Shown piece by piece: positions 18,010 to 26,971 of a stretch of DNA of 64,000 nucleotides. How positions within the stretch are numbered: the stretch's first letter is position 1; each line of letters opens with the position of its first letter. This stretch comes from Polyangium sp. y55x31 (GTDB taxonomy: Bacteria > Myxococcota_A > Polyangia > Polyangiales > Polyangiaceae), in assembly GCF_029946505.1 (NCBI RefSeq), contig NZ_JARZHG010000012.1, positions 213,534-277,533 on the forward strand. The letters run 5' to 3'. The notes beneath the pieces were generated by a model, which saw nothing but the letters and a program-made list of their open reading frames with translations, was not told the DNA's origin and made no database searches. The translations under genes and the position numbers were made by a program.

Positions 18010-18681
18010 ATGGCCGACCCTCGTTCTGCTCGCCCTTCCACCCCTCCCCCCGCACCTTCGTCCTCGTCGTCGCCCCGGTCGGGCCCCGGTCGCCGCCGTC
18101 ACGTCCTCAAGGAGGTCTTGCCGATGGCCACCGCCGCCGCCGTCATGCTCCTCGCGCGGACGTCGCTCGCCGACCATTACGTCGTTCCGAGCGGCTCGAT
18201 GGAGCCCACGGTCCACGTCGGCGACCGCATCCTCGTCGACAAACGCGCCTTCGGGGTCCGGCTGCCCGTCCTCGACACGTATGTCCTGCCAACCGCAGAA
18301 CCGGAGCCGGGGGACGTGGTCGTCCTGGCATCGCCCGAAAACGAAACCACGCTGCTCAAGCGGGTCGTCGCGGGACCCGGGGACATGGTGGCCGTGAAGA
18401 GCGGCCGCGTCACGCTCAATGGGCAAGAGGCCCCCGTCAAGCACGAGCCCGGCGGTGATTACGAGGAGCTCGGCGATATACGCCACCCGCTCCGCCTCGG
18501 CTTCGGCGGACCGGATTTCGGTCCCGTGCGTGTCCCCGACGGTCATTACCTCGTGATGGGCGACAACCGCGGAAACAGCCACGACGGCCGGGTATTCGGC
18601 TTCGTGGCGCGCGACGCCATCCGCGGACGCGCCGTGCGGGTCTTTCTCCGGAACGGCGATTTCACCTGGAAATCTCTCTAG
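18010..18681 (+). CDS. lepB: Signal peptidase I
   Basis: 223 residues. A Ser/Pro-rich N terminus leads to one membrane helix (about 37-52). Box B PSGSMEPT contains the catalytic Ser63, and TTLLKRVVAGPGD contains the catalytic Lys117; box E GDNRGNSHDGR follows. These are all the S26A signature elements. The enzyme removes signal peptides at the outer face of the inner membrane. Its last 20 bases overlap the 3' end of the convergent histidine kinase gene. Confidence 0.93.
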   Translation: MADPRSARPSTPPPAPSSSSSPRSGPGRRRHVLKEVLPMATAAAVMLLARTSLADHYVVPSGSMEPTVHVGDRILVDKRAFGVRLPVLDTYVLPTAEPEPGDVVVLASPENETTLLKRVVAGPGDMVAVKSGRVTLNGQEAPVKHEPGGDYEELGDIRHPLRLGFGGPDFGPVRVPDGHYLVMGDNRGNSHDGRVFGFVARDAIRGRAVRVFLRNGDFTWKSL

Positions 18682-21142
18682 CGCGCCCCGCGGAGACGTC
18701 GTCGACCTCCGCGCCCCCGGAGACCCGAGCCTCCCCGATTGGCAACCTCACGACGAACGTCGCCCCTTTTCCCTCGCCGTCGCTCGTCACCCGCACGGTG
18801 CCGCCGTGGAGCTCGACCAGGTTCTTCACGATGGCGAGCCCGATGCCGAGCCCGCCGTGCGCCCGCGTCGTCGAGCTGTCTGCCTGGCGAAACCGCTCGA
18901 AGACGTGCGGCAGAAACTCTGGCTTGATGCCTTGCCCCGTGTCGGACACGGTGATCTCGACGTGATCGTCGATCCGGTCGAGTGAGACCTCTACCTTCCC
19001 GCCGCTCGGGGTGAATTTGACGGCGTTGCTCACGAGGTTCCAGACCACCTGTTGCAATCGATTCGAATCGCCGCGCACCACGCCCGAGAAGGGCCCCGAG
19101 ATGGATAACAGCTCGATCCGTTTTGCCGCCGCCGAAGGGGCGACGGACGAAAGGACGAGCGCCACCACGTCGTGGAGGTCCACCGGTCGCATGTCCAGGC
19201 GTGCCGTGCCGGAGCTGATGCGGCCCATGTCGAGCAGGTCGTCGATGAGCTGCGCCAGGGCGCGGGCATTGCGATCGATGACCGCGAGTCCCTTGTGGAG
19301 GTCCTGCTCTTTGCCGTTCGACCGACGACGCAAAACCTGCGACCAGCCGAGGATGGCGGTGAGCGGCGTGCGGAGCTCGTGGCTGACCGTCGCTAAAAAC
19401 TCGTCTTTGAGGCGGCTCGCGCGCTCCGCCTCCGCGCGGGCGGTCCGCTCGCTTTCCAGCAGTCGCTCACGCTCGTTCTCGGCCCGCTTGCGCGCCGTGA
19501 TATCCATCCCGGAAGGAATGAGGTGGGTGACGTGACCCTCGTCGTCGCGCAGCGGCGCGAGCTGGAAGTCGACGCAGATGACGGAATTCCCTGCCATCCG
19601 CGACGTCACGTCGAAACGAACGACTTCGCCGCGCCTGGCGCGGTCCATGGCATCGTGGAGCCGCGCCTGCGCTTCGGGCAAACCGCTCCACCAGTAGCAA
19701 TCCCAGAACTTCTTTCCGAGGACGTCGACGGCGCTGATGTTCGCCGCATCGAGCGGCGCGCGGTTGCATTGGAGGACCGTGCCGTCGAGATCGAGCACGC
19801 CGACGAACGCGAAGAGGTTATCGAGCACGCGGCGAACGTGCGCTTCGCTCTCGTGCAGCGCCGCCTCGGCGAGCTTCCGCTCCGTGATGTCGCGGACGAC
19901 GCCGAGCATCACGAGATCGTCCCCCTTGCGCTCGATGGCGCCGCTCGACTCGAGCCACAGGATGGTCCCGTCCGCGTGAATGACGCGAAATTCATCCTTG
20001 TAGGATTGGGGCACGCTCCCCCCGGACCGAGCTTGCTCGATGGCCTCGCGGACCTTGCGGCGGGCGTGCTCGCGATCGTCCGGATGCACGCTATCGATCC
20101 ACCGCTCGAAATCGACCGCGCAGCCCTTTCCGTGGCCGTAAAGCTCGCAGGCCTCCGGGGTCCAGAATACCCTCCCCGTCGTGAGGTTCCAGGTCCATAC
20201 GCCCGTTCGCCCGGCCCGACTGGCCAGCCGCAACCGCTCCTCGTTTTCGCGGAGCAGCTCGCTCCTTCGCCGTTCGTCGACGACGGCGGCCAGGACCAGC
20301 ATGGTCACGGAGGCCACGGCGACGAATTGCTGGAGCAGCACGAGCCGCAAACGCTCCGAAACGGCGGCAAACGGCCCATACCCGGCCGTCGTGCCCCACA
20401 CAGCAGCCGCGGCGGCCGATAGCATGGCCGTTGTCGCTCCCCGCACGCCCGCCGCCAAGGCCGCCCACACGAGCGCCGGGAAAATCGCCCATGCGAGTGG
20501 CAGGTGGGGCACACGAGGCCCGAATATCAACCATGCGACGATCCCCGCCGTCACCGCGCTCAGCGATAGATGCAGCCACCACCGAAACGACCGACCGATC
20601 GGCTCGCTGCGCGTCCAGCTCAGCACGAGGGGCGTGATGACGAGCATGCCCGTCACATTGCCCGCCCACCAGTTGAGCCACAAGAGCGGTGCCACCCCGA
20701 AGCCATGCAAGACGACGCTCGTGAGCGCGGCGCTCCCGATGGTGGCGCCGACGGCCGAGCTGACGAGACAGGCGTTGATCAAAGGCAACACGTCGCGCAG
20801 GCGCGTCAGCGCGGGCCGGACACGCGCACGCGTGAGTAGCCTGGCTCCGACCACCGCTGCAATCGTGTTTCCCGCCGCAATGACGCACTGGGCCCACAGC
20901 GGGAGGGAACGCCCGTCCATGAAGAACGCGGCCATCCTGCCGACGAACACGGCCGGCCACAGCCGCAGGCCGCCGAGCCAAAGGCCGGCAAGGGCGACCC
21001 CTGCCGCGGGAAACACCGGGGATCCCGCGCCGCGGACCGTCGCCCACCGGAGCCCCCAGTCTGCGAGGAGAAAGTAACTCGTGAACAACATGGCGGCAGG
21101 ACCGAGGCTGCGGGACCAGGCCGCCTTACCGCTTTTCGCCAT
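18662..21142 (-). CDS. MASE1-PAS-PAS sensor histidine kinase
   Basis: 826 residues. The N-terminal MASE1 integral membrane sensor (about 15-300) is followed by two PAS/PAC domains (about 320-440 and 445-570), then HisKA with SHELRTPL (phosphorylated His near 587) and HATPase_c with the N box NAVKF, G1 DTGQGI and G2 GGLGIGLAIV. No receiver domain is fused and no response regulator gene is adjacent, so it is an orphan kinase, common in myxobacteria. The start at 21142 is preceded by GGGGGAA; the frame upstream of it is Arg/Ser-rich noise. Confidence 0.88.
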   Translation of the reverse strand: MAKSGKAAWSRSLGPAAMLFTSYFLLADWGLRWATVRGAGSPVFPAAGVALAGLWLGGLRLWPAVFVGRMAAFFMDGRSLPLWAQCVIAAGNTIAAVVGARLLTRARVRPALTRLRDVLPLINACLVSSAVGATIGSAALTSVVLHGFGVAPLLWLNWWAGNVTGMLVITPLVLSWTRSEPIGRSFRWWLHLSLSAVTAGIVAWLIFGPRVPHLPLAWAIFPALVWAALAAGVRGATTAMLSAAAAAVWGTTAGYGPFAAVSERLRLVLLQQFVAVASVTMLVLAAVVDERRRSELLRENEERLRLASRAGRTGVWTWNLTTGRVFWTPEACELYGHGKGCAVDFERWIDSVHPDDREHARRKVREAIEQARSGGSVPQSYKDEFRVIHADGTILWLESSGAIERKGDDLVMLGVVRDITERKLAEAALHESEAHVRRVLDNLFAFVGVLDLDGTVLQCNRAPLDAANISAVDVLGKKFWDCYWWSGLPEAQARLHDAMDRARRGEVVRFDVTSRMAGNSVICVDFQLAPLRDDEGHVTHLIPSGMDITARKRAENERERLLESERTARAEAERASRLKDEFLATVSHELRTPLTAILGWSQVLRRRSNGKEQDLHKGLAVIDRNARALAQLIDDLLDMGRISSGTARLDMRPVDLHDVVALVLSSVAPSAAAKRIELLSISGPFSGVVRGDSNRLQQVVWNLVSNAVKFTPSGGKVEVSLDRIDDHVEITVSDTGQGIKPEFLPHVFERFRQADSSTTRAHGGLGIGLAIVKNLVELHGGTVRVTSDGEGKGATFVVRLPIGEARVSGGAEVDDVSAGRAREISR

Positions 21143-21266
21143 GCCGTTCCCCCACCCTTCCGTAGCGCGCGACGGCTTTCGTCGCCGCTCTCCGCGCGAA
21201 GACGGGGAGAAAATCTCGGCTCGAATGAGCGAGCGCGCGCCCCGAGCGTATTCGATACGAACGAGC

Positions 21267-22115
21267 TCAGCGCTCGAGGAGCCACGCCATGGCTTCGGCC
21301 ATGATCTCGTCGATATTCTCCGAATAGTGATGCCCTGCGCCGGGCATGATCCACAACCTCGCCGGATACCCTTGCGCGACGAGCCTCGCCGTCGTCCTGC
21401 GCTCGCCTGCGACCTGGCCACTTCGCTCGCCCGCAATCATTGCCACCGCGCGCACGCCCGCCTTGCGCAGTGCCCCGGCGTCGAGCTGCACGTCCGCCTC
21501 GTTCAGGATGAGATACGGCCAGCGCCCCGGATGCGCCTGCGCGATCCGCACCGCGGCATAGGCGCCCCGGGAAAACCCCGTCAAGATGGCGCCCTCGCGG
21601 GTGATCTCGCCGGGGTGCGTCGCGTCGACCACGGCAATCGCCTTTTCGAGGTCGTCTCCCATTTTCTCGTACGACCCCGCCCACGTCGGCGCATCGTACG
21701 CGGCCTTGCCGCATGTCGCGTCGCCGGTCGGGCAAACGAGGAAGCCGACGCGTGATGCCGCGTTCACCCAGTAGCCGCAGGCATATGCGGGTGGATTGCA
21801 GACGCCGTGCAAGTTCGCGATGAGCCGGTGCCCCTTCGCGCGCTCGCTCGGCCTCGCAAAGAAGACCGCGCGCTTGCCTAGGAACGGAATCTCGAAGGGA
21901 CCGATTTCGCGCTTGGGCTCGACATCGGGCGCCGCGTCGACGATGGGGTCCGCGCCCGCGCCCTCGATCGCCATCGGGGGCGGGCTTGCATCAACGGGGC
22001 TCGATCGCGAGGCCTCACACGCGGTGAGAAGAGACAACGAGATGGCGAGGCGCGTGGCGGTCGTGATCACGCCTCGGATATCGCTCGAAGAGGCCGGTGT
22101 GTGACGAAGCGCCAT
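21267..22115 (-). CDS. Alpha/beta hydrolase (esterase-like), lipoprotein
   Basis: 282 residues. The lipobox LLTAC sets the mature N terminus at about Cys33. The fold is alpha/beta hydrolase: oxyanion segment ANLHGVCN, nucleophile elbow GFSRG, and the C-terminal catalytic His in GAGHHYSEN. It resembles PHB-depolymerase/esterase-like secreted hydrolases; the substrate is unknown. It follows the radical SAM gene by 21 bases and is likely the last gene of that operon. An internal GTG near 22069 would give a shorter signal peptide. Confidence 0.78.
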   Translation of the reverse strand: MALRHTPASSSDIRGVITTATRLAISLSLLTACEASRSSPVDASPPPMAIEGAGADPIVDAAPDVEPKREIGPFEIPFLGKRAVFFARPSERAKGHRLIANLHGVCNPPAYACGYWVNAASRVGFLVCPTGDATCGKAAYDAPTWAGSYEKMGDDLEKAIAVVDATHPGEITREGAILTGFSRGAYAAVRIAQAHPGRWPYLILNEADVQLDAGALRKAGVRAVAMIAGERSGQVAGERRTTARLVAQGYPARLWIMPGAGHHYSENIDEIMAEAMAWLLER

Positions 22116-22136
22116 CCCGCGACGAGGCCCCGCCGA

Positions 22137-23489
22137 TCAGCGCGGGCGGACGTGACCATTGGCGCGGTGGATGCCGGTCCGCGGCAATACGCCCATCTTT
22201 TCGGCGACCTCGACGTTGATGGCGTGGATCGCCGCCCGATCGTCGTCCGCCACGCCACGCTCGTGCATCGTCCGGGCGATCATGTTGATCGCGACACGCA
22301 CGCTGCATGCGTGGCCGATGGTCCCGCCGAAGACCTCGGGCTCGACGAATCGAAGGTGCGCGCCGACGCGCCGCTCGGCGTGCAGCTTGTACACGAACGC
22401 GTCCTGCATGTGGTTGAGCAGATCGACGATGTCCCGCTCGTGCACGTTGCCGTAACCGTCGCCGCCCTCGATCAGCGGGCAGAGCGCGATCTCGCCGGTC
22501 GCCTTGATGCGCAGCGTGGGCGCGGGCCGAAAGAAGTTCTTGCAGCGGAGTTCTTCGTCGGTGAACGCCGCGAGGTCGCCGCGCGAGCGCCGGAGCTTCA
22601 CGCCGCCGCCGACGTCGATGAAATTGCTCACGTAGTTGGAGTCGTCCTGTACGAGTAGCTGCGTGGCCACGCGGTCGCCCGCCTGGTGACCATAAATGCG
22701 CCGCGAGAGGCCGGCGATCCACGCCCGCGTCTCCGCGCCGGAGGTACCCATGCCGACCACGAGGGATACACGCGGCTCGAGGCCGGCATCGCGCACTTTG
22801 TCGAGCCCGTCGATCACGCGATCGTAAAGGCCAGGCACCCCGCGGCAAGCGTCGTGCGCCGCGGCGGGGCCGTCGAGGCTCACGACGACGTGGGTGAGGC
22901 CGCGGGCGCGCAGATCGGCGAGGTATTCGCGATCGTCGGCATAACGTTTTCCGGCCGCGCGAAAATCCGTCACGCCGAAGAACCAGCCGCTCGTGATGAC
23001 CGACGCGTGCGTGCCGCCCTGCGCGCGAATATACGCGACGAGGTCGAGCCAGCCCTTGCCGTACAGCGTGACCTCGCCGCCGATGAAATCGAAGCGGCCG
23101 AGGCCGAGAGGCAACACGGCGTCGACGACCCGCCGGAGCCGCGCCGGCTCGGCCTCGGCGTGCGCCTCCAGGTTCGAATTGCGGCAGTGGTTGCAATCGA
23201 GGTTGCAGACGGTCGTGTACTCGAAGACCACGCGCCGGAGATGCTCGAGCGGGTTGCGCTCGTACCGCAGACGGGCGGCGTCGCGATCCATGCCCTCGGG
23301 CGCAGGCTCGATCATGCCGCGCGCCACGAGCGCCGAGAGCTCGGGGCTCTCGGCCTCCTCGAGGATGCCGCGGCCGAAGATCTTGCAAAGCCGGCCCACA
23401 TCGTCCGCTTCAAGCGCCTTCTCGAGCGCGCCCGAGCGCGTGAGGTGCAAGAGATGGCGGTGCCCGTAGTTGCTGAGAATGAAGCGCAT
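22137..23489 (-). CDS. Radical SAM protein with SPASM-like C-terminal region
   Basis: 450 residues. The CX3CX2C cluster motif is C95, C99 and C102 (CNLDCNHC), preceded by an N-terminal helical domain of about 85 residues. It is followed by GGEVTLYGKGW and a radical SAM barrel. The C-terminal part (CKNFFRP, IALCPLIEGG, HACSV) has scattered cysteines that could bind an extra cluster, as in SPASM/twitch enzymes. Such proteins often modify peptides. GGGAGG lies 5 bases before the ATG. The gene follows a 24-codon open frame by 28 bases, which makes a peptide-modifying role plausible but unproven. Confidence 0.82.
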   Translation of the reverse strand: MRFILSNYGHRHLLHLTRSGALEKALEADDVGRLCKIFGRGILEEAESPELSALVARGMIEPAPEGMDRDAARLRYERNPLEHLRRVVFEYTTVCNLDCNHCRNSNLEAHAEAEPARLRRVVDAVLPLGLGRFDFIGGEVTLYGKGWLDLVAYIRAQGGTHASVITSGWFFGVTDFRAAGKRYADDREYLADLRARGLTHVVVSLDGPAAAHDACRGVPGLYDRVIDGLDKVRDAGLEPRVSLVVGMGTSGAETRAWIAGLSRRIYGHQAGDRVATQLLVQDDSNYVSNFIDVGGGVKLRRSRGDLAAFTDEELRCKNFFRPAPTLRIKATGEIALCPLIEGGDGYGNVHERDIVDLLNHMQDAFVYKLHAERRVGAHLRFVEPEVFGGTIGHACSVRVAINMIARTMHERGVADDDRAAIHAINVEVAEKMGVLPRTGIHRANGHVRPR

Positions 23490-23517
23490 TGACGCCTCCC
23501 GCGCGGAGAGTGGGAGT

Positions 23518-23592
23518 CTACTCGTTTTTGGCCCCGAGCGCGACCGGGTTCGTCACCTTCGCGCCGACCGAGCGCCGCCTCCTCTTCTTCAT
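23518..23592 (-). CDS. 24-residue basic peptide upstream of radical SAM gene (candidate RiPP precursor)
   Basis: The ATG overlaps the metallophosphoesterase stop codon as ATGA, the usual mark of translational coupling, and the frame ends in TAG. The peptide starts MKKRRRRSVG and ends ALGAKNE. It has no Cys, Trp or Tyr. It is followed after 28 bases by the radical SAM gene. It could be the substrate of that enzyme, a leader peptide or a chance frame; a clear ribosome site is lacking apart from coupling. Confidence 0.4.
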   Translation of the reverse strand: MKKRRRRSVGAKVTNPVALGAKNE

Positions 23593-24413
23593 CCAGCCAC
23601 CAGCCGAAACACGGGCAACTCCGGTCGGCACGTGAACCGCACGGAGAGGACGCTCGTACCGATCCCGCGGCTCACATAAATCTGCCCCTTGTCCGTCGTG
23701 TACATTCCGGAGCGGAAACGCCCCGAGCCGGGCGGGACCCATATCGGCGCGCCGAATGCGCGCACCTGCCCGCCGTGTGTATGTCCGGCCAGACCGAGAT
23801 CGAAGCGCGGCGTGCCTTTCGGTAGCTCGTCGAAAATGCCGGGCGCGTGCGTGAGGAACAATCGTGCAGCTCCCGCGGGCGGGTCACGCAAGGCGGAGGC
23901 GAGGTCGTGGTGGCCGCTGCAAGCGTCGTCCGTGGCGACGACGGCAATGCCGCTCGTGAGCCGCGCGGATTCGTTCCCGAGGAGCTTCGCGCCGACACGC
24001 ACGTATGCCCGGCGTAGCTCGACCATCGGGACCTCGCCCCAGTGCTCCCAGTTCCCGACCGTCGCCACCACCTCGCGCCCATTCGCGGCGAGCGCGCGGC
24101 AGAACTCCGAGAGCACCCCGAGCGCATTCGGATCCTCGACGGAATCACCCGTCAGGACGACGAGGTTTGGCTGGAACGCCTTCATGGCCGCCAGAACGGC
24201 GTCGTGGACGCTTCCGAGCGAGCTCAGATGCAAATCCGAGAGGTGGGCGATCCGGAAGCCCTCGAGGCCCCGCGGCAGGCCCGGGACGGGGACGTCGTGC
24301 TCGGCGATCTCCAGCCACGAAGGCTCGAGCGCGAAGGCGTCGAGCGCGGCGATCCCGACCGCACAACAACCCGCCACGCGCAGGAGATCCCGTCGGCTGA
24401 GGCGCTTTGGCAT
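23589..24413 (-). CDS. Metallophosphoesterase, Tat-type signal
   Basis: 274 residues. The N terminus MPKRLSRRDLLRVAG is a twin-arginine signal. The calcineurin-like fold is clear: LSDLHL (Asp60, His62), TGDSVED (Asp90), GNWEHW (Asn121, His124), LTHAPG and GLAGHTHGG. It resembles YaeI/YkuE-type exported phosphoesterases, which cleave phosphodiesters or pyrophosphates of lipids. The start at 24413 gives the signal directly; the longer frame is noise. It is the first gene of the operon leading into the 24-residue peptide and the radical SAM gene, and is divergent from the DUF3224 gene. Confidence 0.85.
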   Translation of the reverse strand: MPKRLSRRDLLRVAGCCAVGIAALDAFALEPSWLEIAEHDVPVPGLPRGLEGFRIAHLSDLHLSSLGSVHDAVLAAMKAFQPNLVVLTGDSVEDPNALGVLSEFCRALAANGREVVATVGNWEHWGEVPMVELRRAYVRVGAKLLGNESARLTSGIAVVATDDACSGHHDLASALRDPPAGAARLFLTHAPGIFDELPKGTPRFDLGLAGHTHGGQVRAFGAPIWVPPGSGRFRSGMYTTDKGQIYVSRGIGTSVLSVRFTCRPELPVFRLVAG

Positions 24414-24512
24414 CCGAAATCCTAGCAGCTTCGCCGGCCCCGCGCCCGTCCGGCGAGCGTACAGGGCGACGGAGCTTGCGCGCCGGGGTCTGTCCCGGTA
24501 CATTCCGCTGCC

Positions 24513-24926
24513 ATGAACGACAAGGCCCAAGGACGTTTCGATATCACCCGCACCGCCGAGCCGCCGTACGATACCCGCGAAGGCGCCACGCTCGGGCGCA
24601 GCCGCTTCGAAAAACGATTCGAGGGAGGGCTCGTCGCGACGAGCGTCGTGGAGATGATCAGCGCGGTGTCCGGCGTGAAGGGATCGGCGGGGTACGTGGC
24701 GATCGAGCGCGTGGAAGGCGCGCTCGACGGGCGCGCCGGGAGCTTCGTGCTGCAGCACAGCGGCACGATGGACCGCGGCGCCGCCTCGCTATCGGTGACC
24801 GTCGTACCCGATACCGCCACGGGCGCGCTCACGGGGCTGCGCGGCCGGATGCAAATCGACATCGTGAACGGCGAACACCGCTACACGTTCGACTACGATC
24901 TCCCCGACGCGCCCGCGGCCTCATAG
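24513..24926 (+). CDS. DUF3224 domain protein
   Basis: 137 residues. The pattern LGRSRFEKRFEGGL, then a YVAIERVEGALDGRAGSFVLQHSG strand pair, then SGTMDRG and the TGALTGLRG segment match DUF3224, a small beta-barrel related to allene-oxide-cyclase folds. No reaction is known for the family. It is soluble and cytoplasmic and is divergent from the metallophosphoesterase gene. Confidence 0.8.
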   Translation: MNDKAQGRFDITRTAEPPYDTREGATLGRSRFEKRFEGGLVATSVVEMISAVSGVKGSAGYVAIERVEGALDGRAGSFVLQHSGTMDRGAASLSVTVVPDTATGALTGLRGRMQIDIVNGEHRYTFDYDLPDAPAAS

Positions 24927-24978
24927 CGCACGCACGAACCATTTGAAGTGGGCCCCTTCCTGCCTTATCGTGGCCGCC

Positions 24979-25581
24979 ATGACCACGACGCCCTGGCGCA
25001 ACGATCCTGCCTTCCAAGGCATGTTTCATCCCGACTTCCCCGACGATCTCCAGGTCATCGTGCACGACGGCGAGCCGCGCCGCACCCAGCGGGGCCTGGA
25101 GGCTTGCTGGGTGCGGGTGACCGGCGCGCACGGGAAATTACGAATGCCGGTCGCGCCGCCGGACGCCAAGCCGCCGATCCGCGCGGCCCAGGTGAGCTGG
25201 GACGAACGGAGGGTCTATACGGGGACGCTGCTGAACCAGCCGAAGCAGCTCCAGACGGCGCGCGAGGGCGAGAGCATTCTTTTCGTGCACTCGCCCGGCA
25301 CGCCGCATCCGGTCCGGGTCACGCCACAATACCTCGTCGAGCGGAGCCAATGGTGCGTCCTTGCCTGTGACAAGTGCGGCGCCGACCAATCCCTCGACCC
25401 GCCGACGATCATGGCCAAGACGCGGTTCCCGAATGCGCCCGAGGGAGCCATCATGGCGGCCTTCACGGCGTTCTGCCCGTGCGGCGGGACGATGGTTCTT
25501 TCCCTGGTCGAAGGCGCCGAGCCTGCCGCGAAGGCGCCCGCGCCGGCGCAGGCCGAGAAGCCCTGGTGGAAGTTCTGGTGA
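24979..25581 (+). CDS. Unknown protein with DUF2314-like fold and C-terminal CxxC zinc ribbon
   Basis: 200 residues. The middle section (ACWVRVTG ... VYTGTLLNQPK ... GESILFVHSP ... ERSQW) loosely follows the DUF2314 pattern. It is followed by two Cys pairs, CDKCG and CPCGG, that could bind zinc, and an Ala/Pro-rich tail ending KPWWKFW. The start at 24979 begins MTTTPWRNDP. Function unknown; the family assignment is tentative. It lies 52 bases after the DUF3224 gene on the same strand. Confidence 0.65.
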   Translation: MTTTPWRNDPAFQGMFHPDFPDDLQVIVHDGEPRRTQRGLEACWVRVTGAHGKLRMPVAPPDAKPPIRAAQVSWDERRVYTGTLLNQPKQLQTAREGESILFVHSPGTPHPVRVTPQYLVERSQWCVLACDKCGADQSLDPPTIMAKTRFPNAPEGAIMAAFTAFCPCGGTMVLSLVEGAEPAAKAPAPAQAEKPWWKFW

Positions 25582-25848
25582 GCGGAGCGCTCAGCGCGCA
25601 AAGAAAAACGACGAGAGCAACGCGGGACTTTGCGACGCGGACGATGATTGCAAGCACGCGGGGCCGCGTTGCTCTTCGCGGCGGCGCCGGTCGCCAAGTG
25701 GAAAGAGCAGAGGGATCCGCCGATCGTCACGGGCGTGGCGGTCGAGCTTCTTCCGGCCGGCTTCGAATACGCGGCGCCTTCTGAATGCGTCAGCGACGTG
25801 CTTCTTGCAGAGGGCTTCACCGCAGCGGAGCAGCATACCGGTCTTTCA

Positions 25849-26325
25849 TCAGCAGTGGGTCTTGGCGCACGAGCCGCCGCTGCATACATAACACGCCGTG
25901 CTCCGGTCGAGCAGCGTGATCTTGCAGTGGTCGGTGGTCCCGAAGAGCACGCGGCACTGGATCATCATCGTACCCGGGGCGCGCTCGACGTTCTGCAGGT
26001 CCTCGAGCGCATAAAGCATCGTCTCGCCATAAGCAGGATCGCACCCGACGAGCGCGCCGGTCGCGTTGATGCCGCAGACCGCGAGCGTCGCGTCGTCGGC
26101 CACGCTGTCGCCCACGTTGTACACCGTGAACGGCGCCTGGCCGTCGGCGGTGGCGACGTACTTGATGCCGTCGGTCCGCGTGATGATGGGGATGTAGCCC
26201 GCCGCGTCACCGTAATAACGTCCCACGGTGGCGAGCCGATCGGAGAGCGAGTTCGCCACCTGGGCGATCGCGGTGCTCGCCACGAGAGCCACGTAGAACC
26301 CTTGAGCGATACCGTTTTTCTTCAC
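25849..26325 (-). CDS. Small secreted Cys-rich protein of unknown function
   Basis: 158 residues from the GTG at 26325. The signal peptide KKNGIAQGFYVALVASTAIAQ is followed by a domain with six Cys in the C-terminal half, ending SCAKTHC. No family recognized. The start is supported by a sigma-54-type promoter at 26368-26383 whose predicted start site (near 26356) lies upstream of 26325 but downstream of the alternative ATG at 26409, and by GGGGAAA just before the GTG. Confidence 0.62.
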   Translation of the reverse strand: MKKNGIAQGFYVALVASTAIAQVANSLSDRLATVGRYYGDAAGYIPIITRTDGIKYVATADGQAPFTVYNVGDSVADDATLAVCGINATGALVGCDPAYGETMLYALEDLQNVERAPGTMMIQCRVLFGTTDHCKITLLDRSTACYVCSGGSCAKTHC

Positions 26326-26367
26326 GGGTTTCCCCGGCGCCGGCGTTTTCAATGCGCGATACCACCT

Positions 26368-26383
26368 CGCACGGGACGTGCCA
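26368..26383 (-). promoter_or_regulatory. Sigma-54-type promoter of the small secreted protein
   Basis: On the minus strand, TGGCACGTCCCGTGCG matches TGGCACG-N4-TTGC with only the first T of the -12 box changed and the spacing exact. The predicted start near 26356 gives a leader of about 31 bases. Confidence 0.65.
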
Positions 26384-26469
26384 GGCGAGGAGACCGCTCC
26401 GGACATCACAGTCGATCCGCGTACGCTCGGAGATCACGTCGCTTTTGCGCCGTTCCCCTCACCACCCGC

Positions 26470-26487
26470 TGTCACGATCCCATGACA
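26470..26487. promoter_or_regulatory. TGTCA-N8-TGACA candidate activator site
   Basis: The inverted repeat lies about 90-100 bases upstream of the leftward sigma-54-type promoter, the usual distance for an enhancer-binding protein. Another TGACAG half lies at 26502-26507. Confidence 0.4.
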
Positions 26488-26787
26488 CCCGTCACGCCGC
26501 TATGACAGCGAATGCCTCGCGAACGTCACGCGAGCCTGACGATCCCCCATCACCCGCCAAACGCGGGGCCCTCTTTCCACGAAACATCATGACGAGCTGC
26601 GGCCCTGGCACGAGCGCTGCAATGGCTCCCTCCCCGACGAGGACCACGTCGCCTCCACGCGCGGCGGGCCGATCGAGGAGAATCCCCGCCGCATCCCCGT
26701 GCGCTCACCGCGTCCCTCCCTCCGTGGCCGATGGTGGCTGGGCCAGGATCGCTGCCCAAAACCCCTGTCACCACGGCGGAACACCGG

Positions 26788-26807
26788 CTGTCACGACGGT
26801 GTGACAG
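26788..26807. promoter_or_regulatory. CTGTCAC-N6-GTGACAG candidate activator site
   Basis: A perfect 7-base inverted repeat with a 6-base spacer, about 80-100 bases upstream of the rightward sigma-54-type promoter at 26889-26904. Extra TGTCA half-sites flank it at 26766 and 26821. Confidence 0.45.
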
Positions 26808-26888
26808 TGTCGCGGCGCCGTGTCACGCGCGGCTGGTCGAGGTGCTTGTTTCGTGCAATGGAGGCAAGCGCGAAGCCGCTCAAGGGCC

Positions 26889-26904
26889 TGGCATGGGTCT
26901 TGTT
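26889..26904 (+). promoter_or_regulatory. Sigma-54-type promoter of the 26972 lipoprotein
   Basis: TGGCATGGGTCTTGTT keeps GG at -24 and TTG at -12 with exact spacing; the -12 GC is GT, a weaker variant. The predicted start is near 26916. Confidence 0.5.
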
Positions 26905-26971
26905 ATGAGGGGACGTATCCACGCGACGGACGAAGACGTCGCCAAAGCTTCAAGAAAAGGACTCGCACGCC

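Larger units (their letters stand above)
26326..26971. other. 646-base divergent intergenic region with two sigma-54-type promoters and TGTCA inverted repeats
   Basis: No convincing gene lies here on either strand. It holds facing-away promoters for the secreted gene on the left and the lipoprotein gene on the right, plus TGTCA/TGACA inverted repeats at 26470-26487 and 26788-26807 and further half-sites between and beside them. The middle part, about 26550-26760, shows nothing I can interpret. Confidence 0.7.

Noticed and set aside
22067..23388. Long frame overlapping the radical SAM gene on the same strand
   Set aside because: Arg-rich shifted-frame translation; the correct frame has the CX3CX2C motif and a ribosome site.
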